Source: Pseudacidovorax sp.
Lineage (GTDB): Bacteria; Pseudomonadota; Gammaproteobacteria; Burkholderiales; Burkholderiaceae_C
Assembly (NCBI RefSeq): GCF_017991995.1
Contig: NZ_JAGOPN010000014.1
Span: forward strand, 115,229-179,228
Direction: 5' to 3'
Length of the DNA: 64,000 nt
Part shown: positions 18,500 through 27,298 of the stretch, piece by piece
Position numbering within the stretch: position 1 is the first letter of the stretch
How the letters are laid out: each line of letters starts with the position of its first letter
Program-made: the position numbers and the translations under genes
The notes under the pieces: generated by a model
The model's input: only the letters and a program-made list of their open reading frames with translations
The model's database searches: none
Told to the model about the DNA's origin: nothing

Positions 18500-18877
18500 G
18501 GCCTTTTGCATCCCGGCCCCATGCACGGGGTCGGAGGCCATGCTGCTGGCCATCACCTGCCTATAGGCCGACTTGGTGAGGTTGATCTTGCAGAACTCGT
18601 CGAGCTGCGGCTTGATCTTCTCGACCGCCACCTCGTCGAACACCGCGTCCTTCTTGCCGTGCGTGCCGTGGCCCACGGCGTAGTAGATGAACTTGGGCTT
18701 CACGGTCTCGTCGAGCGCCACGTAGTCGGAGCAGCGCATCTTGACGATGGGCTTGGCGGTGGCCGTGGCTTGCACCGGAGCGGGAGCAGCCGGGGCAGGC
18801 GGCGGCGTCTGTGCCATCGCGGCCGAGGCGGCCAGGGTCGACAAGGTCAGGACGGAGAGGGCTGCGAGAACTTTCAT
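18494..18877 (-). CDS. HdeA/HdeB-like small periplasmic protein
   Basis: 127 residues. Signal peptide 1-22 (AMA-Q), then a Pro/Ala-rich spacer (24-42) and an HdeA-like domain from about 45. The pattern MRCSDYVALDE...P near 47-61 and a second cysteine at 96 (C49 and C96) mirrors the two disulfide cysteines of HdeA, with a similar spacing. HdeA proteins are acid-activated periplasmic chaperones. The similarity is at the level of motif and length. AGGAG precedes the ATG. Convergent with dctP and not obviously linked to it. Confidence 0.65.
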   Translation of the reverse strand: MKVLAALSVLTLSTLAASAAMAQTPPPAPAAPAPVQATATAKPIVKMRCSDYVALDETVKPKFIYYAVGHGTHGKKDAVFDEVAVEKIKPQLDEFCKINLTKSAYRQVMASSMASDPVHGAGMQKAK

Positions 18878-19036
18878 GGGGACACTCCTGGGGCAAGAAC
18901 ATGGGTGAGGGCATGGCCGGTCACCACGGACCGGCCACGTCCACGGCCTATCGCCCGGACACCGCAGGTGTCGGAGGGCGATGGGTTCATCCTAGGAATG
19001 GGCGCTTAGAAGGTTCTTAAACAGGCACAGGCCCGG

Positions 19037-19483
19037 TCAGCGCAGCAACTCGCCGCTGGCCTCGGGCTGAAAGGTGATGGCCTCCACCTGCAGCACGGCC
19101 GCGCGCCCGTCGGGAGCACGCCAGCGTGCCTCCTGACCCGCCCGCAGGCCCAGCAAGGCGATGCCCACGGGCGACAGCACGGAGATGCGGCCCTGGCCCG
19201 CATCGGCCTCGTCAGGATAGACCAGCGCGATCTCGCGGGCGGTGGACGCGCCGGCCTCGGCCACACGCAGGCGCGAGCGCATCGTCACCACGTCGGGCGC
19301 CACCTGTGCGGAAGGCACCAGCTCGGCGCTGTCGAGCACATCCTGCAGCGCATCGGCCGCCGCGGACGGGGCCTGCAGCCATTTGCCGAGACGCACATGG
19401 TCCAGCTCGGTCAGCACACGCACCGGCGCGGCCGTGGCGGACGAGGACGTGGTCGGGGAAGAAGAGGAAGAAGAAAAAGACAT
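19037..19483 (-). CDS. rnk: nucleoside diphosphate kinase regulator Rnk (GreA/GreB C-terminal-like)
   Basis: 148 residues from the ATG at 19483, which has AGGAG 8 bases upstream. A Ser-rich tail (residues 2-18) precedes a short helical segment and a GreA/GreB-like C-terminal domain with VVTMRSRLRV and the conserved ISVLSPVGIALLGLRAG motif. Rnk-type proteins bind RNA polymerase near the secondary channel without the Gre coiled-coil catalytic tip. A hairpin plus U-tract lies directly in front of its Shine-Dalgarno sequence, which may attenuate its expression. Confidence 0.85.
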   Translation of the reverse strand: MSFSSSSSSPTTSSSATAAPVRVLTELDHVRLGKWLQAPSAAADALQDVLDSAELVPSAQVAPDVVTMRSRLRVAEAGASTAREIALVYPDEADAGQGRISVLSPVGIALLGLRAGQEARWRAPDGRAAVLQVEAITFQPEASGELLR

Positions 19484-19503
19484 CGCACGACTCCTGAAAA
19501 ACA

Positions 19504-19527
19504 ATCGCCGGGTGCAAGCCCGGCGAT
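19504..19527 (-). terminator. strong hairpin with U-tract between gltL and rnk
   Basis: ATCGCCGGG (19504-19512) and CCCGGCGAT (19519-19527), 9 perfect pairs, 6-base loop. Read on the minus strand it is followed by TGTTTTTC, a good intrinsic terminator for the gltIJKL operon. The T-run is immediately followed by the rnk Shine-Dalgarno AGGAG, only about 20 bases before the rnk ATG. Confidence 0.7.
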
Positions 19528-19704
19528 GCGATTGGCGAGGAGGATGGATGCGTGCTCGCCGGGCTCAGGAGGGTGCGGCCAGGCACTGGCCGCGCAGGCG
19601 CCGCTGGACGCCCACGCGCGTGCACGCCCGCAAGACGGGGCGGTGCGCAGCGAAGGGGCAGAAGCGGAACATGCGTGGCCGGTCGGTGCGATCGCAGACG
19701 GGAC

Positions 19705-20454
<750 letters not shown>

Positions 20455-20466
20455 GGCTTGAACCCT

Positions 20467-21135
20467 TCATCGGATGATGGCGATTTTCTTGTGCAGTCGC
20501 TTGACCATGTAGGACAGCGAATAGCAGAGGACGAAATAGACGACGGCGGCCAGCAGGTAGGCCTCCTCGGGACGGCCGAAGTTCTTGCCTGCCGTCTCGA
20601 AGCCCTTGAGCAGGTCGTAGGCGCCGATGGCATAGACCAGCGAGGTGTCCTGGAACAGGATGATGGTCTGCGTCAACAGCACCGGCAGCATGTTGCGGAA
20701 GGCCTGCGGCAGGATCACCAGTGTCATGTTCTGCTTGTAGGTCATGCCCACCGCCATGCCCGCGAACACCTGGCCGCGCGGGATCGACTGGATGCCGGCG
20801 CGCATGATCTCCGAGAAGTAGGCGGCCTCGAAGCAGATGAAGGTGACGATGGCCGAGGTCTCGGCACCGATGGGCCGGCCGATGACGAAAGGCACCAGCA
20901 GGAAGAAGCCCAGGATCACCATCACCAGCGGCACCGAACGCATGCCGTTGACGTACACCGCCGCCGGGAAGTCCAGCCACTTCTTGCCCGACAGCCGCAT
21001 GAGCGCCAGCAGCGTGCCGAAGAAGATGCCGCCCAGCGTGGCGACCACGGTGAGCATCACGCTGAAGTACAGGCCCTTCAGCACATAGGTGCTGATGAGG
21101 TTCCAGCTGTAGAAGGAAAAGTCGAGGCCCAACAT
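20467..21135 (-). CDS. gltK: amino-acid ABC transporter permease (GltK type)
   Basis: 222 residues, about five membrane segments. The HisM-like N-terminus contains TYVLKGLYFSVMLTVVAT, and the EAA region around residues 135-160 includes SIPRGQVFAGMAVGMTYKQNMTLVILPQAFRN in two adjoining motifs. One base separates it from the preceding permease gene. Confidence 0.92.
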   Translation of the reverse strand: MLGLDFSFYSWNLISTYVLKGLYFSVMLTVVATLGGIFFGTLLALMRLSGKKWLDFPAAVYVNGMRSVPLVMVILGFFLLVPFVIGRPIGAETSAIVTFICFEAAYFSEIMRAGIQSIPRGQVFAGMAVGMTYKQNMTLVILPQAFRNMLPVLLTQTIILFQDTSLVYAIGAYDLLKGFETAGKNFGRPEEAYLLAAVVYFVLCYSLSYMVKRLHKKIAIIR

Positions 21136-21136
21136 G

Positions 21137-21895
21137 TCAGTGGCCTCCCGTCCCGCCCGCGGCCACGAAGCCCGGCACGCGGATCCTGCGCTCGATGAAG
21201 GTCATGATGCGGTTGATCAGCATGGCGCTGATGACATAGAGGATGACGACCCCGACGTAGATCGGGATCTGGGCCGAGGTTTCCTCGCCGGCCTGCAGGT
21301 AGAACTGCGTGAGCTCGGGGATCGACACCGCGAAGGCGACGGAGGAGTTCTTGAAGATGTTCATCGACTCGCTGGTCAGCGGCGGCATGATGATCCGGTA
21401 GGCCATCGGCAGCAGCACGAAGCGGTAGTACTGGAAGGTGGTGAAGCCCACCGCCATGCCCGCGTAGCGCTGACCGCGCGGCAGCGCCTGGATGCCCGAG
21501 CGCAATTGCTCGGCGATCCGCGCCGAGGTGAAGAAACCGAGGGCGCACACCACCAGCACCAGCGGCGGCAGGTCACGCATCGCCGGAATCATCTTGGGCA
21601 GCACGAAGTACCAGATGAACACCTGCACCAGCAGCGGGATGTTGCGGAACAGCTCCACCCACGCATTGCCGAAGCGCACCAGCCAGGGACTGTCCGGCAG
21701 GGTACGCAAGGTGCCGATGATCGAGCCGACCACCAGCGCCAGCAGCAGGGCCGCGAGCGCGACGCTCACGGTCCAGCCCCAGGCATTGAGCATCCACTGC
21801 AGATAGGTCTGGTCGCGCCCGTGTGCAAAACAGCTGGCGACCGCCTCATTGGTGAGCGTGTCCTGGCAGAAAACCGACATATCCAGGCTCAGCAT
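21137..21895 (-). CDS. gltJ: amino-acid ABC transporter permease (GltJ type)
   Basis: 252 residues. The first helix includes WGWTVSVALAALLLALVVGS; the periplasmic/cytoplasmic loops carry the HisM signature VELFRNIPLLVQVFIWYFV and the EAA-like GIQALPRGQRYAGMAVGFT. Forms the channel heterodimer with the GltK-type subunit. It follows the binding-protein gene after 99 bases that hold a hairpin. Confidence 0.92.
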   Translation of the reverse strand: MLSLDMSVFCQDTLTNEAVASCFAHGRDQTYLQWMLNAWGWTVSVALAALLLALVVGSIIGTLRTLPDSPWLVRFGNAWVELFRNIPLLVQVFIWYFVLPKMIPAMRDLPPLVLVVCALGFFTSARIAEQLRSGIQALPRGQRYAGMAVGFTTFQYYRFVLLPMAYRIIMPPLTSESMNIFKNSSVAFAVSIPELTQFYLQAGEETSAQIPIYVGVVILYVISAMLINRIMTFIERRIRVPGFVAAGGTGGH

Positions 21896-21938
21896 CCATC
21901 CTCCTCCGCGGGTCAGGCCCCGCGCTCATTCCATCGAA

Positions 21939-21971
21939 AAGCCCGCGTCGGCAGGCGTGCCGCGCGGGCTT
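21939..21971 (-). terminator. intercistronic hairpin between gltI and gltJ
   Basis: AAGCCCGCG (21939-21947) pairs with CGCGGGCTT (21963-21971); after a one-base bulge, CGGCA pairs with TGCCG with a GGCG loop. On the minus strand it ends in TTTTC. Position immediately after a binding-protein gene fits a partial terminator or 3'-end stabiliser giving more binding protein than permease. Confidence 0.65.
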
Positions 21972-21994
21972 GGCTATTGAGGTCGACAGAGACC

Positions 21995-22891
21995 TTACTT
22001 GTTGGCGTAGGCTTCCATCGGCTTGTCGTTCGGGTTGGCCCAGGCGTCCTTGGTGCTCTGCGACGCGGGCATGTTCAGGTTGACGTTGTTCGGCGGGATC
22101 GGCTGCATGAACCACTTGTCGTACAGCTTGGCCAGCGAGCCATCCTTGATCTGGCGGACGATGCTGTCGTCGACAGCCTTCTTCAGCTTGGCATCGCCCT
22201 TGGGCAGCATGCAGGCGATCGGCTCGACCGACAGCACTTCGCCGACGAGCTTGAAGTCCTTCGGGTTCTTCGACTTGGCGGCGTTGGCGGCCAGGATGGA
22301 GCCGTCCATCACGAAGGCGTCGGCGCGGCCCGACTCGAGCAGCAGGAAGCTGTCGGCGTGGTCCTTGCCCATGACTTCCTTGAAGTCGATGCCTTCGGCG
22401 CGCTTGTTCTTGCGCAGCGTCTGGACCGAGGTCGTGCCCGTGGTGGTGGCGACGGTCTTGCCCTTCAGGTCGGCGATGCCGTTGATGCCGGAGTCGGCCT
22501 TGGTCAGGATGCGGACTTCTTCCACGTAGGTCGTGTAGGCGAAGTCGACGTCCTTCTGACGCGCGGTGTTGTTGGTGGTGGAGCCGCACTCGAAGTCGAT
22601 GGTGCCGTTCTGCACCAGCGGCACGCGGTTCTGCGAGGTGATGACCTGGTAGTTGATGGTCAGGGGCTTGCCCAGGTCCTTGCCGATGTCCTTGATGATG
22701 TTCTCGGCCATTTCGGTGTGGAAGCCGACGTACTTGCCGCCGCCCAGCGTGAAGGCCAGGCCGGACGAATCGCGCACGCCGAGGTTGACCGCGCCGCGCT
22801 CCTTGATCTTGGCCAGGGTGTCGGTGGCCTGCGCGAACGCTGCGCTGGTGGCGAGCGCCGCGATGGCGATGAGCGTGAGTTGCTTCTTCAT
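21995..22891 (-). CDS. gltI: glutamate/aspartate-type ABC transporter substrate-binding protein
   Basis: 298 residues from the ATG at 22891, with AAGGA six bases upstream. Signal peptide 1-20 (AFA-Q). SBP family 3 features follow: IKERGAVNLGVRDSSGLAF, GFHTEMAENIIKD, TINYQVITSQNRVPLVQNGTIDFECGSTTN, as in GltI/DEBP. It binds acidic amino acids in the periplasm. First gene of gltIJKL. The LysR gene upstream is in the same orientation and may regulate it. Confidence 0.92.
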   Translation of the reverse strand: MKKQLTLIAIAALATSAAFAQATDTLAKIKERGAVNLGVRDSSGLAFTLGGGKYVGFHTEMAENIIKDIGKDLGKPLTINYQVITSQNRVPLVQNGTIDFECGSTTNNTARQKDVDFAYTTYVEEVRILTKADSGINGIADLKGKTVATTTGTTSVQTLRKNKRAEGIDFKEVMGKDHADSFLLLESGRADAFVMDGSILAANAAKSKNPKDFKLVGEVLSVEPIACMLPKGDAKLKKAVDDSIVRQIKDGSLAKLYDKWFMQPIPPNNVNLNMPASQSTKDAWANPNDKPMEAYANK

Positions 22892-22925
22892 GAATGTTCC
22901 TTGGGAGGGGTCGGGGACGGGCGAA

Positions 22926-22931
22926 ATTCTA
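22926..22931 (-). promoter_or_regulatory. candidate -10 box (TAGAAT) of the gltIJKL operon
   Basis: TAGAAT on the minus strand, 34 bases before the gltI ATG. No strong -35 match is visible; the expected -35 position falls in the palindrome at 22945-22960. Confidence 0.4.
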
Positions 22932-22944
22932 GACACACACCTTT

Positions 22945-22960
22945 TTCGGGATAACCCGAA
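22945..22960. promoter_or_regulatory. palindrome TTCGGG-ATAA-CCCGAA at the gltI promoter
   Basis: Perfect 6-base inverted repeat with a 4-base AT centre, overlapping the expected -35 region of the gltI promoter. Candidate regulator site; which protein binds it is unknown. Confidence 0.4.
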
Positions 22961-23211
22961 CCAAGAGGGTGCAGAACCCACCAACATTGGGCATTAAAAC
23001 AGCGCGCTGCGCACCACAAAGTGAGGCGTGCGCCCTCTGTGTCAGGGCTTTGCAAGGGTTAGCAGTCTCCATGCCCAAGCTGTGGCAGGCCCATGTGCAT
23101 CAGGGATGGAGGCATGCATACACGGCATCGCAAATGCATGGCTCGCAGCGACCCCCGCGCTGAAGGCGGGGACAGATGCGCTGCGCAGCGCGCGGGAAGG
23201 CGCCGGACCGG

Positions 23212-24168
23212 TCAATCGGCGGCCGGTTGCGCGTTGGTCAGGTAGGCCCAGAGCAGATCGGCCGCGCGCTTGGGCGTGGAGCCGCCGTCGCCGCCGCGGG
23301 CCGGGGCCGCCGGGCGCTCGCGGTAGGCACGGATCTCCATCGTGGCCTCCAGCGGCGCCATGTCCGGTCCGTTGGCGCTGACCAGCTTGCGCGAGCGCAC
23401 CTCGTTGCGCACGGCGCTCTGCGGCAGGAAGGCGATGCCATGGCCTTCGAGGGCCATGACCTTCAGGCCCTCGGCCATGTCGGTCTCGTAGACGCGGTCC
23501 AGGTGGATGGGCACGGAGGACGACTTGAGCAGTTGGTCGACCACGCCGCCCAGGTAGGCGCCCGGTGCATAGCCCAGGTAGGGCAGCGGCCAGCCGGGCT
23601 GCCCCGGCAGGCGGTGGCGCGGCTGGCCTTCCGCGTCGGGCCTCACCCACGGTGCGACCACCTCTTCGCCGAGGTGGACCATTTCGTAGCGGTGGGTGTC
23701 CAGCTGCAGCGGCTGGGAGGGATGCTGATAGGCGATCAGCAGGTCGCAGTTGCCTTCCACCAGCCGCATCATGGCGTCGTGCACGTTCAGGGCGATCAGC
23801 CGGCTCTTGAGCGGACCGAACTCCTGCCGCAGCCGCGTGACCCAGCTCGGGAAGAAGGTGAAGGCCAGCGTGTGCGGCACGGCGAACTCGATCACGTCCT
23901 GCGCCACGGCCGAATGGCCGCGCAGCATGGCCCGGGTGCTCTGCAGCGACTGCAGGATCTCCAGCGCCTGGGTGTAGAGGGTCTGGCCGGCGGCCGTGAG
24001 CCGCGTGGGATAGCTGCTGCGGTCCACCAGGTCAGTGCCGGCCCAGCTCTCGAGGGCCTGGATGCGGCGCGAGAAGGCCGGCTGGGTCACGTGCCGCAAC
24101 TGGGCCGAGCGGCTGAAGCTGCGGGTCTCGGCGAGGCTCACGAAGTCCTCGAGCCATTTGGTTTCCAT
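23212..24168 (-). CDS. LysR-family transcriptional regulator
   Basis: 318 residues. N-terminal winged HTH (residues 1-60): WLEDFVSLAETRSFSRSAQLRHVTQPAFSRRIQALE, with the FSRSAQ...TQPAFSR core. Residues 90-290 form the periplasmic-binding-like effector domain. The C-terminal 20 residues are Gly/Pro-rich then polar. Divergent from the amidase gene with 71 bases between starts, the classic arrangement for controlling a divergent target; the glt operon downstream is a second possible target. Confidence 0.9.
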   Translation of the reverse strand: METKWLEDFVSLAETRSFSRSAQLRHVTQPAFSRRIQALESWAGTDLVDRSSYPTRLTAAGQTLYTQALEILQSLQSTRAMLRGHSAVAQDVIEFAVPHTLAFTFFPSWVTRLRQEFGPLKSRLIALNVHDAMMRLVEGNCDLLIAYQHPSQPLQLDTHRYEMVHLGEEVVAPWVRPDAEGQPRHRLPGQPGWPLPYLGYAPGAYLGGVVDQLLKSSSVPIHLDRVYETDMAEGLKVMALEGHGIAFLPQSAVRNEVRSRKLVSANGPDMAPLEATMEIRAYRERPAAPARGGDGGSTPKRAADLLWAYLTNAQPAAD

Positions 24169-24239
24169 GGCGCGCGATTATGGTCCTGGGTACGCTCCAG
24201 GCCCGGCCTGCCTGTCCCGCATTTCCTGTCCACCTGCCC

Positions 24240-25697
24240 ATGACCGCCTCCGACCTCCTCGACCTCGATGCCACCACCCTGTCGCGCCGCATCGCCGACC
24301 GCAGCCTCTCGTGCCGCGAGTTGATGCAGGCCACGCTGGCGCGCATCGACGCGCTCAACGCGCGCTTCAACGCCCTGGTCTCGCTGCGCGATGCCGACGC
24401 CGTGCTGGCCGAGGCCGATGCCCGCGATGCCCAGCTCGCGCGCGGCGAGCGCCTGGGCTGGATGCACGGCTTTCCACTGGCCGTGAAGGACCTGAGCCAC
24501 GCCGCGGGCCTGCCCACCTCCATGGGCTCGCCGCTGGCACCGAAGAGCCCGGCGAGGCAGGACAGCCTGCACGTGGCCCGTGCCCGGGCCGCAGGCGCCA
24601 TCGTCATCGGCAAGAGCAACACGCCCGAGTTCGGCCTGGGCTCGCACACCTACAACACCGTCTTCGGCACCACCCGCAATGCCTGGGACGACGGCAAGTC
24701 CGCCGGTGGCAGCAGCGGCGGTGCGGCGGTGGCGCTGGCACTGGGCATGCTGCCGGTGGCCGACGGCAGCGACATGATGGGCTCGCTGCGCAACCCCGCG
24801 GCCTTCAACAACGTCATCGGCTTCCGGCCGTCGCGCGGACGCGTGCCGGGCTCGCCGGACGAGGACCTGTTCTTCCAGCAGCTGGGCACCGAAGGCCCCA
24901 TGGCGCGAACGGTGGAGGATGCCGCCCGCCTGCTGTGCGTGCAGGCGGGCGTCGATGCGCGCGTGCCGCTCTCGCTGCCGCAGGCGCTGCCGGATGCCGA
25001 TGCGCTCGACCTGCGCACCGAGGTGAAGGGCCGGCGCATCGGCTGGCTGGGCAGCCTCTGGCCCGAGCTGCCGGTGGACCCGGCCGTGATGGCCACCTGC
25101 GAGCAGGCGCTGCCCGTGTTCCGCACGCTGGGCTGCGAGGTCGAGGCCTGCCAGCTCGATGTGCCCCGCGAGCAGAACTGGCAGGCCTGGTTGCGCCTGC
25201 GCCAGCTGCTGGTGGGCGGCAAGCTGGGCGCGCTGGCGGCCGACCCGCGCAACCATGCGCGCATCAAGCCGGAGGCGCTGTGGGAGATCGAACAGGCCCG
25301 CCACCTCGACGCCGCCTCGCTCTACCAGGCCTCGATCTGGCGCTCGAATGTCTACCGCGCCTTCGTGCGGCTCTTCGAGCGCTTCGATGCCGTGGTGGCG
25401 CCGACGGCGCAGGTCTTTCCCTTCGATGCCGACCTGCACTGGCCGGGCGAAGTGGCCGGCGTGAAGAGCCAGACCTACCACCACTGGATGGAGATCGTCA
25501 CGCCCTTCACGCTGGCCGGGCTGCCCACGCTCAATGTGCGCGCGGGCTTCGGGCCGCAAGGCCTGCCGATGGGACTGCAGCTGGCCGGGCCGGTCAACGC
25601 CGACCTCGCAGTCCTGCAGCTGGGCCATGCCTACGACCAGGCCTGCCCGTGGTCGGCGCTGCGGCCGCCTGTGCTGACGCCGCGCGAATCGCGCTGA
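24240..25697 (+). CDS. amidase-signature family hydrolase
   Basis: 485 residues from ATG 24240 (an ATG 60 bases earlier adds an unsupported tail). Catalytic lysine in PLAVKDLSHAAG (about residue 84), cis-serine in SAGGSSGGAAV (about 160), nucleophile region DGSDMMGSLRNPAAF (about 180). The usual TDTGGS is SDMMGS here, a variant seen in a subgroup of amidases, with the nucleophilic serine retained. Substrate unknown. Divergent LysR gene is the likely regulator. Confidence 0.88.
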   Translation: MTASDLLDLDATTLSRRIADRSLSCRELMQATLARIDALNARFNALVSLRDADAVLAEADARDAQLARGERLGWMHGFPLAVKDLSHAAGLPTSMGSPLAPKSPARQDSLHVARARAAGAIVIGKSNTPEFGLGSHTYNTVFGTTRNAWDDGKSAGGSSGGAAVALALGMLPVADGSDMMGSLRNPAAFNNVIGFRPSRGRVPGSPDEDLFFQQLGTEGPMARTVEDAARLLCVQAGVDARVPLSLPQALPDADALDLRTEVKGRRIGWLGSLWPELPVDPAVMATCEQALPVFRTLGCEVEACQLDVPREQNWQAWLRLRQLLVGGKLGALAADPRNHARIKPEALWEIEQARHLDAASLYQASIWRSNVYRAFVRLFERFDAVVAPTAQVFPFDADLHWPGEVAGVKSQTYHHWMEIVTPFTLAGLPTLNVRAGFGPQGLPMGLQLAGPVNADLAVLQLGHAYDQACPWSALRPPVLTPRESR

Positions 25698-25739
25698 GGC
25701 GCCTGCAACGCCCGGGGACCGTGCGATGAAGCGGCGGCG

Positions 25740-27242
25740 TCAGGGCCGCGGCGACATGCCTGCCGGCAGCTTCGTCCACGGCAGGTCGGCCGGGTCGGCA
25801 GCCATGGGGCCCGGCGCCTTGGCCACCAGGATGTGGCTGGCGATGGGCGCGAAGTCGGCGCGGAAGTGCACCGAGCTCTTGTTGACCAGCAGCTTCATGG
25901 CCTCGGGCGCGATGCCGAGGAAGCGGTAGAGCTCGCGGTCCAGCATCTGCGTCTTGAGCGTGCAGACACCGACCAGCACGCCGTCCACCTCCAGGCAGGC
26001 GCTGGGGCCGAGGCGGACCTCACCGCCCATGCCCATCGGCCCCTTGAGCACCACATGGCCATCCCGCAGCGCACGCACCGTGGCCCGCGCGCGCACCGGC
26101 TCATCGCTGAACTGGCCGCCCCAGGTGGGCACGCGCCGGCCGAGCTGCACCTCGATCTGCGCGCCCTCCCCCGCCGCATGGGCCGCAGCGGCCGCCTCCG
26201 GGTCGGCCAGCAGGCCCAGCGCCACCTGCCCCGGAAAGCGCCGGCCTGCGCCCGCGGCCAGCAGCGCATGGAGCATGCCGGTGGTGTTGCTGTCGCCCCC
26301 GGCGCCAGGGTTGTCCTGCGTATCGGCGATGACCACCGGTTCCGAGACGTCCGCGGCCAGCGCCAGTGCCTCGGTCACCGCGGCTTCGGGCGTCTTCAGG
26401 TCCAGCCGCCATTGGCTGCGCGGCTGGTCCACGCGCGCGAAGAGCGCGTCGACGGCCACCTGGGCCTGCTCGCCATGGGCCCAGATCACCGGGCCGCATT
26501 CGGCGATGTCCGCCGCCGGAAAGCCCATGGCGAAGCTGAGGACCGTGCCCTGTGTGGCATCCAGGCGCAGCAGTTCGTCGTAGACGGCGTCGGCCGGGGC
26601 GGTCATGGTGCTCTGCGCATTGAGCGGCAGCAGGAAGTCGAGCCGGCGCACGGCCAGCGGCTCGCGGCTGCCGCGGGCCAGGCGACGTGCCAGCAGCATG
26701 GCCGCCAGCGCGCCGGTGTCCTTCATGTCCACATGCGGATAGGTGCGGTAGGCCACCAGCGCATCGGCCACCGTGAGCATGGCCTGGGTCACGTTGGCAT
26801 GCAGATCCAGGCTGGCGACGATGGGCACCTGCGGGCCCACCACGGCACGGATACGCGCCAGCAATTCGCCCTCGGGGTCGTCCAGATGCTGGGTGACGGC
26901 GGCGCCGTGCAGGTCGAGGTAGACCGCATCGACGCCCGGACCGGCCAGCGCGGCGCGCAGGTCGGCATCGATGTCGCCGGCGATGCGCTCGAAGGCCTCG
27001 CGCGTGACATGGGCCGAGGGATTGGCGCCGGCCCAGCCCGAGGCGGTGAGCGTCCAGCCCTGGGCTTCGGCCGCCTCGATGAAGCCGCCGATGGGAATGG
27101 CCTTGCCGCGATAGGCCTCGATGACCACCGGCCCCCGCCGGTAGGCCGGAAAGCCCGAGCCCGCCTCGAAGGCGGCCCAGTCGGCCAGGGTGGGCGCGAA
27201 GGTGTTGGTCTCGTGCTGGAAGCCGGCGATGAAGACGTTCAT
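25740..27242 (-). CDS. M81-family metallopeptidase (MlrC-like)
   Basis: 500 residues. N-terminal motif FIAGFQHETNTFAPT and the metal-site region VYLDLHGAAV, ASLDLHANVT and RTYPHVDMKDTG are the M81 hallmarks. The C-terminal MlrC domain holds DTQDNPGAGGDSNTTGML. MlrC in microcystin degraders opens a linear peptide product; most genomic homologues, like this one, have unknown substrates and sit in amino-acid or dipeptide uptake clusters. Same orientation as the dehydrogenase gene upstream of it (56 bases). Confidence 0.88.
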   Translation of the reverse strand: MNVFIAGFQHETNTFAPTLADWAAFEAGSGFPAYRRGPVVIEAYRGKAIPIGGFIEAAEAQGWTLTASGWAGANPSAHVTREAFERIAGDIDADLRAALAGPGVDAVYLDLHGAAVTQHLDDPEGELLARIRAVVGPQVPIVASLDLHANVTQAMLTVADALVAYRTYPHVDMKDTGALAAMLLARRLARGSREPLAVRRLDFLLPLNAQSTMTAPADAVYDELLRLDATQGTVLSFAMGFPAADIAECGPVIWAHGEQAQVAVDALFARVDQPRSQWRLDLKTPEAAVTEALALAADVSEPVVIADTQDNPGAGGDSNTTGMLHALLAAGAGRRFPGQVALGLLADPEAAAAAHAAGEGAQIEVQLGRRVPTWGGQFSDEPVRARATVRALRDGHVVLKGPMGMGGEVRLGPSACLEVDGVLVGVCTLKTQMLDRELYRFLGIAPEAMKLLVNKSSVHFRADFAPIASHILVAKAPGPMAADPADLPWTKLPAGMSPRP

Positions 27243-27298
27243 GGGACAGTGCGGCGAGGGAATCGGGTGCGGGGTGCGGTGCTCGGCGATGCAGGCAC

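Larger units (their letters stand above)
22892..23211. other. 320-base gene-free region upstream of gltI
   Basis: No convincing reading frame. It holds a TAGAAT box (minus strand, 22926-22931), the palindrome TTCGGG-ATAA-CCCGAA (22945-22960), a CATGCAT/ATGCATG pair around 23113-23139 and a CCCCGC/GCGGGG hairpin (23153-23171) just past the LysR stop. These suggest the gltI promoter with an operator, and a 3' hairpin for the LysR transcript. Confidence 0.5.

Noticed and set aside
23083..23099. Sigma-54-like TGGCAG...TGCA upstream of gltI
   Set aside because: Spacing between the GG and GC elements is off by one base, it reads on the plus strand away from gltI, and no gene starts downstream on that strand.
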